Source: Ophiocordyceps camponoti-saundersi (nom. inval.) (lineage: Eukaryota > Ascomycota > Sordariomycetes > Hypocreales > Ophiocordycipitaceae). From it: 17,884 bases of DNA. Positions 9,840-17,884 of the stretch are shown piece by piece; position 1 is the stretch's first letter; each line of letters begins with the position of its first letter. Location: NCBI GenBank assembly GCA_003339415.1, contig PDHQ01000520.1:1-17884 (forward strand), in the 5' to 3' direction. The translations under genes were made by a program, and so were the position numbers. The notes beneath the pieces are model-generated. The model saw only the letters and a list, made by a program, of their open reading frames with translations. It was not told the DNA's origin and searched no databases.

Positions 9840-10530
9840 GGTAGCGATAAGACCTTAAACTACCGATTTAATACCGCGAACGAACTATTAAACTTCTCAC
9901 TATAAAATAAATATTCCACTTAATTTTCGCCGCGATAACCCTCCTAACTTAACTATAATCTATTATAGCTTTAGGTTTCGTGTTTATCGCGTTTCCGTAT
10001 ATCCTTCTATTATATTTTTAAGAGATTTTTATAAAAAGGTATATTTATACTAATCCTTCCTATCTTTTCCTTATTTCCTCCCTCTATATTCTAAAATAGT
10101 TAAAATAAAAACAAAGCTAACTTAATATTTTTAGTAATCGCTATACCCTCCTAAGTCTACTATTAACCTTTCTTAATATAACCCCTTAGTACTCTAGTAT
10201 CTTCTTTATTTTACGTATACCTAGTCCTATACTAGGTCCGGATACGAAGCCGATTATCTTTCGCTTATAAGAAGTAAGTCTATTTATCCCTCTTATTCCG
10301 CATACCCTCCTATATTTCCTTAGAATCTACCTCTATCGGTTAATATAATACTATATTTTTAAGTTTATAACCTTACCGAAGAACTCGGTGCTATAGCTCT
10401 CCGTTTTTACGTTACTAGACTTATTTACTCCTTAGTAACCGACTATATTTACCGCTAGGACTTCTATTTTCTTTATTTAGTACTTTACGAACTTTAGTAT
10501 CGACCTACGCTATAAATACGTCCTCTCCGT
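9840..10530 (+). pseudogene. BTB/POZ-domain gene relic, copy 3
   Basis: This is the most diverged copy. Exon 1 (frame through 9946) reads NLTIIYYSFRFRVYRVSVYP and then FLRDFYKK, parallel to the FRVYRVIL...FFRAAYNK block of copy 2. After a 96-nt intron (10039-10134), exon 2 opens with eleven codons to AAC (LYPPKSTIN) and continues with GYEADYLSL near 10225-10265 and LRFYVTRLIYSL near 10400-10435, where the other copies have LYLRVYELAL. Further downstream the similarity fades. Stops are TAA/TAG. It lies about 2.26 kb behind copy 2. Confidence 0.62.
10039..10134 (+). other. Relic intron in BTB copy 3
   Basis: The segment starts GTATAT (a GTATGT donor after RIP would look like this), contains agctaac near 10115-10121 as a branch-site-like motif, and ends TTTTAG. 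It sits at the same codon boundary as in copies 1 and 2. Confidence 0.65.
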
Positions 10531-10846
10531 TAATAAGTTTCTATTACTTTTAATTTTCTTATATATATACCTCGAGAGACCTTTCCCTTAGCGTTCGGAA
10601 TACTTTTATATATATTTCCGGATTTTATATTTAAGATTATCGACTATATAATATATAATTAGGATTATTAATTTAATCTTATTTTTATACTTATAACTTA
10701 TAAGCTACGGGCGTCGATAAATATTATTTTAGCTATAGCTATATTCCTTTTTAAATATACTAACGCTGCGTAAAATTTATTTACTATCTCTAACCTGCTC
10801 GCGGAATAAATAAGTAATTCTTAATTCTATTACTTTAGCGGTAGAA
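10531..10846. other. 3' flank of BTB copy 3
   Basis: AT-rich sequence without a frame. Its last part (cgcggaataaataag..tttagcgg) resembles the end of the flank behind copy 2. Confidence 0.4.
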
Positions 10847-10924
10847 GAAGGATACCCTAAGCGAGCGTAGCAGATACCTAAGGGGCGTAACTTCTTAGGT
10901 AGCCGAAATATTTAACCGATATAA

Positions 10925-10958
<34 letters not shown>

Positions 10959-11430
10959 TCTATATAAAGATAAGAGAAGAAAAAAGGGATAAGACGCGAA
11001 CTATTTAACGAAGTGCCGAAAACCTTATAACTAGTATTTAAATTAGTAATTTATAGTATAAAAGTGCAAGGTTTAAAATAAAGTTCTAATTCTATTTAGT
11101 AGAGTTTTTACTATTAGTCCTCTCTAGGACTCGACTTACGATATATAATTTTTATAATAGCTCTGAAGATAAGGTTAGGGGCTAATTACGTGCTTAATTC
11201 CTTCCTCTCTCAAGGCAAACTAATTTATGCTATATACCTAGTAATAGCCCCTATCCTATCTTAATTACCTTTTATATTCTAATCCTTCCGAGCTCTTAGA
11301 AGAAGAAAGTAGGGTTAAGGGACTACTTAATCGAACCCTATATAAGCCCCTAATAGTTCCCTAGCTAAGGTTAACGTATATTTTTCCTTAAGCGTGTCCG
11401 TTACCGCTGCTAAATTACCTTTCTGCGAGT
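10847..11430 (+). repeat. Dispersed repeat R, copy d (longest)
   Basis: This is the most complete R copy, about 585 bp. It carries the 57-bp block shared with copy b, then a 32-G run, tttctatataaagataagag, gtgccgaaaacc, caaggtttaaaataaag, a gtcctctctaggactcgactt region, ggggctaattacgtgctta, and the right end ctagctaagg...ttaccgctgctaaa. The G run stands where copies a, b and c have about 85 bp of ordinary sequence beginning with tctctagctata or its equivalent. No open frame or terminal inverted repeats are seen. A solo LTR is one option. Confidence 0.72.
10925..10956 (+). repeat. Poly-G tract, 32 G
   Basis: An uninterrupted run of 32 G follows ataa and precedes tttctatataaag. Copy b of the same repeat has six G at this point and then about 85 bp that copy d lacks. 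G runs contain no CpA and survive RIP. A tract this long could form G-quadruplexes. It may also be an assembly or sequencing artefact that spans a gap. Confidence 0.9.
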
Positions 11431-11759
11431 TCCTATAAAATAAACCTATAATGTAGGCAGTCTTAGTATAGTATCTAATAATATAGTATATATTATAGCT
11501 CTATCTTATTCTATATATTAAGGAACCTACGAACTATTAGGGCCTCTAAAAATCTTTTTTAGATACTTAAGAGTTCGTGAATCTTAAGCTAGGTCTTAGT
11601 AATAACTTATAGTAAAAAAAAAAGACTCTCTTATTTATAATTATAACTTTGCCTCGCGTCTAATATTTCCCTATAAGAAATTACTTATTTAAATACCCTC
11701 TATAATAATATTTTACTCTAATAAAATAGCACCTATAATTCCCTCTTATTATTATTATC
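11431..11759. other. Spacer between repeat R and the unidentified relic
   Basis: AT-rich, with an A run at 11616-11625. The minus-strand register of the neighbouring relic can be continued into 11641-11759 but stop codons become dense there (three TAA in a row near 11750), so its 3' end is probably near 11760. Confidence 0.35.
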
Positions 11760-13370
11760 TTCGTAGAAAACTGGTTTCTTATCCTTTCCTACGTATAGAA
11801 TTACTATATAGCTTATATTCTTATATCTTAATATCTCTTCTTCTACTATTTAAATATTTTAATAATATAGGGACTTACGCCCCTTACGGTTACGCTACGG
11901 TTACTAACTTTTTTATCTCCCTATATAATAATTTTTAGATACCTATAAACACGCCTAAAGAGAATAAGTCTAGATAAAGATAAGAAATAATCGGGAACTA
12001 AGTTATATAGGATACGCACGTATTAGTTTTTAAGCTCGCTCGATTTCTAAATACTCTTATATATAAGGGTTATAAAGGCGGTTATATTACGATAGCCGCT
12101 ATCGCTAAAATATTAAGTATATTACTATATTTCTTCTTATTACTAAGGAAAATAAAATATACTTATATTTAAATTACTACTATAATATAGTCCGTAATAT
12201 CTTCCTCCCCTCCTTCTTTAATACTAGCGTTATCCTTCTTAGCGAAAGGGTTCGGTATATCCTTTACGATTCTCGGCGTAACCTCTTCGTATATATAGTC
12301 TTCTAACTCTTCGCTTACCCCCCCTTCCTATCTCTTAGACCTTAGGAATATTACCGTTATATTTTTTACCTCCGCCTCTTCTTATATTAAACCCCTAAAT
12401 TTCCTCTAACTATATATCGATATCTTTATATTATTCTAGATATAGTTTATATATAACCCTCCCGAAACGCCTTATATCGATATATATTCGTAGAATAGGA
12501 ATAGTATATATTCTTTATAAGTAGTAACTATTATTATCTATATTCGTATATAGCTAAAGTATATCCGAGGGTTATATTTCCTAAATATTATAATAATAAG
12601 TACCTTAGCGTACTCCGGGCGGCGGGACTTAATAAGCTATTTAATAAAATACCCTTATAGGTATACTATCTCTATCGGTATATACGTTATCCGAGGATAG
12701 GTTAAGTAAACGGCTATTCTTTTATACGCGTCCGTGCTAAGAAACTAGGCGTAGAAGAAATCTATAGGCGTAGTACTTTATATATTCTTTTTAGTTATCG
12801 TATCGGTATCCTCTAGCGTTTTTATATAAAACGCGATTTCCGTATATATCGGGATATCTATATGCCCGATATTTACGCCGCCTTTTACCTAAAATTTAAG
12901 GTATACGTAGAACTTTAACCTGATTAATTAATATACTAATAAATATATAAAGTAAAACTTACCTTAAAGTATATCGTTATCTTCTCTACTAATATATTAG
13001 TGCGATACTTCCACGTAAGACTCGATAATATATTTATTTCGCCTTTTTCTACCTTCTAACGTATAATATCCGCTATATTCGTAAGGTCCTTCGCCTTACG
13101 CTATCGATCGTTAATACCGGGCTCGTTTATACTATAGATAGTAATAGGTATTCTTAAGTATTGCCTCTCCTATAACTTATTAGTCGAGTCTTAAAAAGGG
13201 AAATTATAATAGATATTTCTTATTTCGATACCTATTCTCTTAAGGTTTATCTCCTACTAGTCTAAATATTCCTCTTATCGTATTATATATCTACTACTCG
13301 GCGCTATAAACGTTGCTTACGTATATAACCTAGTTTTCTATATATAGGCTAAGAGGATATACTCTTTATA
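11760..13370 (-). pseudogene. Unidentified gene relic, roughly 530 codons
   Basis: A single minus-strand register (codon starts at multiples of three, for example 12918, 12204, 12105) can be followed across about 1.6 kb. Its stops are TAA or TAG. In a 55-codon sample below 12918 this register has two stops and a neighbouring one about eight. Stretches without any stop include 12324-12172 (SEELEDYIYEEVTPRIVKDI...) and about 12840-12790. Other readable blocks are PYEYSGYYTLEGRKRRNKYI (about 13095-13035), RIAVYLTYPRITYIPIEIVY (12720-12661) and KSRRPEYAKV (12630-12601). The middle is acidic (Glu/Asp-rich, 12345-12190), the part below 12120 more hydrophobic. I recognise no domain. A transposon-encoded protein or a host gene are both possible. 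A 43-nt intron-like segment at 12920-12962 need not be removed. Confidence 0.5.
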
Positions 13371-13964
13371 ATACTTAACTAAGGAAGAAATTTTTTTATA
13401 CTATCTTTCGGTTACTAAGCTTTCTACCCTACTTATATATATATAATTATATAATATATTATATAATCGCTATTAATTAACTAATTTAGTAGCTAGTTTT
13501 ATATATATATAATAGCCGTGCGGTCTTTATATATATATATATAATTATTATTATATATCTATATAGCTAATATTTACTCTACTCCCTTTTTTAATATATA
13601 TTTTTATCGCCTTATAGATAGGTTTATCCCTATAAGGTATAACCTTTATTATCTTTCGATTTACGTAAAGATAGCGTAAGTATTATAGAATTATAAAGTA
13701 TAGCTATAGAATAACTTATCTAGAATATAATAGATATATCTACGAAGTACCGAAACGACTAATAGTAGGCATATCCTATATTACCTATTTTAGTTATATA
13801 GGTACGACTTTTATACTTTAGCTATATATAGATAGCTTAGAACCTTTATTTCTATATAATTAACTAAGCTTTGCTACTTATATCTAGGTCCCCTTATATT
13901 TTCCTTAATTTCTAGCGTTTTAAAGCTAACTTTTAGAATTAGGTAACGTAGCTATTTATCTACC
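13371..13964. other. AT-rich spacer
   Basis: Holds several TA runs (about 13434-13445, 13500-13512, 13527-13541). No frame, repeat copy or RNA gene is seen. Confidence 0.4.
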
Positions 13965-14135
13965 ACGGAGTAATAGATACTCCGCTAACGAAGCGTCCGA
14001 TATTTCTACGAAGTATCCTTTACGGGGTAATAGATATTCTATCTAAGGGACTCCCGGAATTTCTATAAAGTATTAGCTACGGGATAATAGATATCCTAGC
14101 TATAAGATACTAAGTACCCGACCTCGACGCCCCTC
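13965..14135 (-). repeat. 57-bp tandem repeat, three copies, possibly coding
   Basis: Units begin with acggagtaatagata (13965), acggggtaatagata (14022) and acgggataatagata (14079), so the period is exactly 57 bp. Since 57 is 19 codons, the frame is kept. On the minus strand the units read about EYLLLRGR, then EYLLPRKGYFVEISDASLA, then GYLLSRS-stop-YFIEIPGVP, with only TAA/TAG stops. A coding repeat in a relic protein is plausible. A minus-strand frame may continue upstream to about 14370. The repeat lies next to a GC-richer patch (14115-14160). Confidence 0.55.
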
Positions 14136-14449
14136 CCCGGCATACCGGAGATCTCCTCTACTACGATATATTAAAATATTACTACTATACCCTTACTACT
14201 TAGTAACCCGGAATATTAGTCTATAATAAAAGTATAAGCGATATGCCGAAGCGGAGGACTATAGATAGCGTAGGTAATACTAGGGACTTTAGTAGTTATA
14301 GCGGTATAAGAAAAGATCGTAGGAAAATATATATTACGAGACCTTTCCTCTTAGATAAGTAAGAAGATACGCTTCTTACTTAACAGCCTCTATTACTATC
14401 TTCTAAGCTACTTCTCTAGTAGTGTTTTCCGTAAACTCTTTCGTCCTAT
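14136..14449. other. Mixed stretch with a GC-richer start
   Basis: Bases to about 14160 (cgacgcccctccccggcat) are richer in C and G than the surroundings. The remainder contains no defensible gene; a minus-strand frame leading into the 57-bp repeat is possible but has several stops. Confidence 0.3.
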
Positions 14450-14840
14450 CGTCCCTAGCTATAGCTTATAGGGTAGTAAATTTACTGCCGGAATATCTAT
14501 ACTATCTTTGCTCTCTTTTTTTCTAGCTCTGCGTAGAAATTTAATAGCTTCTTATATTTTTTTAACTAAAGGCGAGGTTAATTCTTAACCGAGTATTATA
14601 AATATTAATCTTAGCGCTAAAGATATCTATATAACGACGATCCTTATTATTTAATAAAAGGTCGGCTTATTTCTTTATATTAGGCTAATTATCGAAAACT
14701 AATATAAATAGAGTTAGCTTTATAAACTAATTATTCTAGTCTAAATATTAATTAATCTTATCTAGGTTTAGCTAGTTAATATAGTCTATAAGGTAGTGGC
14801 CTTAAGCTTCTAAGCTAACTTCTAAGCTATATAAGGTAAA
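14450..14840 (-). pseudogene. Unidentified relic reading frame
   Basis: A minus-strand register about 130 codons long is interrupted only by TAA and TAG. It reads YSLEVSLEA near 14835-14805, ADLLLNNKDRRYIDIFSAKI near 14670-14610, and a basic stretch KKREQR near 14520. One stop-free stretch runs from about 14670 to 14570. The composition (Asn/Lys/Gln once stops are read as Gln) would suit a gag-like or disordered protein, but no motif identifies it. It might belong with the F-box-like relic upstream of it or with the 57-bp repeat region downstream. Confidence 0.35.
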
Positions 14841-15084
14841 GGATTAATTATATTATACGCGATAGAAGCGTATTATAGCTATTATAGCTAATAAGTAAAG
14901 TTATTAATTAGGCGTTATAAGCTTTCGACCTCTAATAGATTATACGGGGTATTAACTACTACGCTAAAATTTTATATATTATAAAGGGTACTCGTATTTC
15001 GGTTTATTTAGCTATATATATAGCCTATTATTTCTAATATACCCCCTTAGTTACGAGGAAAGGGATTTCTTTTCTAAATATATC

Positions 15085-15987
15085 CGATAATCGTTTATTA
15101 AGATAAATATCGTACTCCGTTACCCCTAGATATATTTAAAATAATAAGGGCTTATATAAGTAATAGTTCTATTAGAAAGATAAGAGGTAGCTTAAGTATT
15201 CTAAGCTAGTTTATTATTTAAGATCCCCGCTTTATATTATATAATTAATTTATATTCGATTTTATCTAAGTTTATAAGTATTATAAGAGCCCGAAAACCG
15301 ACTAAGATACCGTTTAATATCTTTACTAGAGTGTTAAGCTAGATAATATATATCGGGCCTTATATATCTTCTTTACTAAGTTAAGGTTCCTAATTATAAG
15401 GAGAGGATTCGAGTCCGGTTAAAGGCGATAAAATAAGCGTAAGCTGCGGCTTTTCTTATCGTTTTTCCGACTTTATAGTAGAAAGCTTTGCCGCCTTATT
15501 CTACTATAAGTTAAAGTCGTAATATATTATCCCGTAGTTAAATATAAGGACTTTCACGACTTTAGGTAGCGCTTTCGATATCGCACTAGCTAAGTATATT
15601 AAGGGCGATTATCTTATCGGAAAGATAAGAGATAGGTTTAGCTTGCTAAGCTTTTCTATAGTTTCTAAGGTAGCGGGAGTCCCTAGTCTTATTTAATTAA
15701 AGGAAATACTATTTCGTCCTCGCTAAAGTTTATTAAGATTATTAAAACCTTAAGATTGCCCGATACCTTATTTAATACCTTAGCTAGAGTATCGAGCTAT
15801 ATAATATATATATATAGTAGGTATAGTATCTTCTTCGTTCTATTAGCAATCTTAGGTCCGATCGGCGATCTATAGTTTAAGGAGTTAACCCCGCCTAATA
15901 GCGATAGAATAGGGATAAGCCGCGTTTCTTCTATACCGTGTAACTTAAGGTTTATATAAAGGACCTTAATATCGAATAGGCTTATCG
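15085..15987 (-). pseudogene. Leucine-rich F-box-like gene relic, copy B
   Basis: The minus strand opens near 15987 with a stop-free stretch of about 70 codons: LYINLKLHGIEETRLIPILS, then LLGGVNSLNYRSP. It continues as LDTLAKVLNKVSGNLKVLII (about 15785-15730). After a one-base register change near 15690 comes LGTPATLETIEKLSKLNLSL and LASAISKALPKVVKVLIF (about 15600-15550). A second, more decayed round follows: LNTLVKILNGILVGFRALII (15345-15285) and LRILKLPLIFLIELLL (15210-15160). The order resembles the C-terminal part of a large fungal F-box-like family (LLSLP..L, then GSL...LRxLxVPxxFLxG, then LPxxLExLTI). The F-box itself is not seen. Internal stops are TAA/TAG. The repeated rounds are about 450 bp apart. 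Confidence 0.5.
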
Positions 15988-16046
15988 CCTCTAAGTTACC
16001 TTAAGTTTATTAGGTTACTAATAGTTATTAACTAAACTTATAAGGA

Positions 16047-16165
16047 AAGCTGGCAGAATTCTAATAATATAAGCTAAGAGAATCTAAAATAAGGTAAGCT
16101 AATAGAATTCTAATAAGGTAGCTAGATAGAATTTAGGACTAGGAATGCTAATATAATTCTAATAG
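16047..16165. repeat. Minisatellite, 24-26-bp unit, five copies
   Basis: Units of the form aagct.atagaattctaataaggt start near 16047, 16071, 16096, 16120 and 16146. It lies between the two F-box-like relics, at or just behind the 3' end of copy A. The unit length is not strictly a multiple of three, so coding use is doubtful. Confidence 0.6.
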
Positions 16166-17269
16166 GACGTCTTAAGCCCTATTCGTCGTATCCTTACTAA
16201 TATCGCTTCGAGCTCGTTATTTATCGGATTCTCGACGGGAAGTATCCGATACTTAATAGGAAGAAGGGGAAAAGGTAAAACTATCCAAATCGGAGCTTAA
16301 GAACCGCCACACCTCCGCTAGAGATATTTAAGCCCTAACTTAATAGCAGAGAGGATTACCTAGTTATCTTATAAGTTTAAGTTAGTAGGCCTAGAGTTAT
16401 TAAACGTAATAACCTCTATAACTAGCGGCAGCGCCTTAATTAGCGTATTAGCTAAGTATATAAAAGGTAATAATCCTATTAGAAAGATAAGAGGCAGCTT
16501 AAGGATTCTAAGCTACTTTATCGTTCTTAAAGTAGTAGTAAGAGTCCCCTAGTATTATATAATCGAAGGCTCCTTATATATCTAATAAGGATAAACCGAG
16601 CTACGTTAGTATAGGCGGTTAACTTATTACGCCGCCTATCGTAAGGTAACTTAACCTTATAATACTATAGCCGATATAAAGCCCTAAATATAGTAAATTT
16701 AGTTAAGGTATTAAGAACGATATTCGAGTAGCCTAGGTCTCCCTCCTAATCGGAAAGGTAATATATACCTAGGTAATAATAGTAACGTATACTAAGTATC
16801 GCTTCCGATAATAGTCTAATACTATAAACGTTAGAATCTATAAGTAATATAGACTATTTTAAGCTTCTAGTCCCTCCCTAGTTCGAATATATTAAGCTAT
16901 ACTTCGGTTCCCTAGTTTATAGCTTACGATAAGCTAAGTATATATTAGGAGCGTAGATTATACGAAACCGTTACGCTAAAAGTAGCTAATTAATATTTTT
17001 ATATTAAAAGTCGTAGTTATCTATAGATAGGTCTCCCGAAGATACTTTATTTTTTCCTTATCTATATTAAGCCGCGATAATAAATTAAGGGACGCGCTAT
17101 TTAGGCGTTATTTAAAAGATTACTTATTAAGAGAGTAATCTATTAGCTTCGTACGCTTGAGATTAGTATCGTTATAAGGCTCGAGGGTTTCGTACGTAGC
17201 GGAATTCGTAGGCGTAGCCGAAGGTATAGGAGAGAGAAAGTGCGAGGAAGGTGGCCGGGCGGCAATATA
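16160..17269 (-). pseudogene. Leucine-rich F-box-like gene relic, copy A
   Basis: One minus-strand register runs from about 17269 to 16549 with about 15 TAA/TAG stops in 240 codons. It starts ARPPSSHFLSPIPSATPTNS and passes KEKIKYLRETYL, LGLSLLDI and FDYIILG. At a run of four C (16546-16549) the frame moves by one base and goes on as GTLTTTLRTIK-stop-LRILKLPLIFLIGLLP, then LANTLIKALPLVIEVITFNN (16455-16400) and NLNL-stop-DN. Later parts include LPIKYRILPVENPINNELEA. The block LRxLKLPLIFLIG...ALPxxxEVxTF recurs in copy B and fits the C-terminal half of fungal F-box-like proteins. An N-terminal F-box is not seen, and the N-terminal half is unidentified. It could be an unrelated gene fused by decay. 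Confidence 0.48.
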
Positions 17270-17884
17270 AGGCTACGAGGTATCGTAAAATACCTCAATA
17301 GTCGGGATTCTACTAAAGAATAATAAACGTATATTCGAGCTTTATATATTGTCTAGCTTAATCCGTTTATTTATAAGAGTTTCGGCTAGCGCTTTAAAGT
17401 ATTTGCTAATATATAATATCGAGTAGAATAAGTTCTAGGTAGAAAGGAAGCCTAAGATAAGCAGCTTAATTTCGTATAGGAGGGAACTAAAAGTAGATAT
17501 AGATATATGCCTTTTAGATACCTAGTTAGATAGGTAGATAGAGCTAATAGGTATTAATAGTAAGAATATTAATAGGAAGAAGGCCGTCCTATAGCGTTAA
17601 ATGCACCTCTTTATATATTCGAGAGTATACTAAAGAAAACTATCCGTAATATAGATTATATCCGTATCTTATATAAGACTTCGATATAGATAAACTAGGT
17701 ATAGGTGGTGTAAGCTCCGAATACCGGTCTTTGCTATTATTTATTAATCGTAATTTAGTAAAAAGGAATATCCGGTATATGCCTTCTAGTCTATTTGCAA
17801 ATATAGAATTTCGAGGAAAATAAAATACGTCTTAAGTAAAAAAAAAGGATACTGAAAATAAGTAGATAGACGTTGTAAGGGGGG
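17270..17884. other. Degraded end region, G run at the edge
   Basis: A minus-strand register from about 17660 to 17270 is fairly open (for example ALSTYLTRYLKGIYLYLLLV) and could be an upstream part of the F-box-like relic or another gene; plus-strand frames have more stops. The window ends gtaagggggg, similar to the ataagggggg context of the poly-G tract in repeat R copy d. Nothing else is seen. Confidence 0.3.

Larger units (their letters stand above)
1..17884. other. RIP-mutated AT-rich fungal block
   Basis: The whole window has the dinucleotide signature of repeat-induced point mutation: CA and TG are nearly absent, TA is greatly enriched, and CG survives. In bases 1-600 I count one CA and three TG. 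The two R repeat copies at 8672-8728 and 10847-10903 differ at 5 of 57 positions, all transitions. RIP acts on duplicated DNA before meiosis in Pezizomycotina, and such blocks are usually silent heterochromatin. Loss of TG removes ATG starts and TGA stops, so reading frames are only traceable by ignoring TAA and TAG. The genus cannot be told from this sequence. Confidence 0.9.

Noticed and set aside
12920..12962. 43-nt minus-strand segment with GTAAGT...CAG that looks like an intron
   Set aside because: The relic frame runs through it without removal, splicing would change the register, and 43 nt is short for a fungal intron. Kept only as a note.
15400..15420. tRNA-like T-arm (ggattcgagtcc) and a second gttcgaat near 16880
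   Set aside because: No acceptor stem, D-arm or anticodon arm pairs around either one, and the first lies within the relic F-box-like frame.

Overview
The window looks like a block of strongly RIP-mutated, AT-rich DNA from a filamentous ascomycete (Pezizomycotina). RIP is repeat-induced point mutation, which turns CpA into TpA on both strands. Almost every CA and TG is gone: the first 600 bases hold one CA and three TG. TA is everywhere, while CG is still common. This is the known ascomycete RIP pattern and differs from simple AT drift or CpG methylation decay. By eye there are fewer than 20 ATG triplets in 17.9 kb, and nearly every in-frame stop is TAA or TAG. No gene here is intact. The content is relics: reading frames that stay readable once TAA/TAG are taken as former Gln, Trp or Arg codons, plus several repeat families. 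I saw no tRNA, rRNA or CRISPR array.

Layout. 1-350: edge with slightly better preserved sequence and an uncertain short frame. About 560-1700 (minus): a long relic frame that may come from an LTR retrotransposon. 2068-3300: a satellite-like array of about eleven ~122-bp subunits in alternating pairs, giving a ~250-bp higher-order period. 3300-4370: AT-rich DNA with nothing assignable. 4373-11430: three relics of one BTB/POZ-domain gene on the plus strand (about 5620-6409, 7600-8403, 9840-10530), interleaved with at least four copies of a ~0.45-0.6-kb dispersed repeat, here called R. All three BTB copies keep one phase-0 intron at the same place. The last R copy carries a run of 32 G. 11760-13370 (minus): an unidentified relic frame of roughly 530 codons. 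13965-14135: a 57-bp tandem repeat that may be coding. 14450-14840 (minus): an unidentified frame. 15085-17269 (minus): two neighbouring relics of a leucine-rich gene family that resembles the C-terminal part of fungal F-box-like proteins, with a ~24-bp minisatellite between them. 17270-17884: degraded sequence ending in six G at the window edge.

Interpretation. The likely history is a gene-poor, repeat-rich compartment (subtelomeric, pericentromeric or accessory) where duplicated BTB and F-box-like genes, possible retroelements and tandem arrays were recognised as duplications and mutated. Nothing here is likely to be expressed as protein. The interest lies in the fossil content: how the copies were duplicated, the shared intron, the satellite structure and the poly-G tract. 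Family names come from motifs read by eye in damaged sequence and need profile searches.
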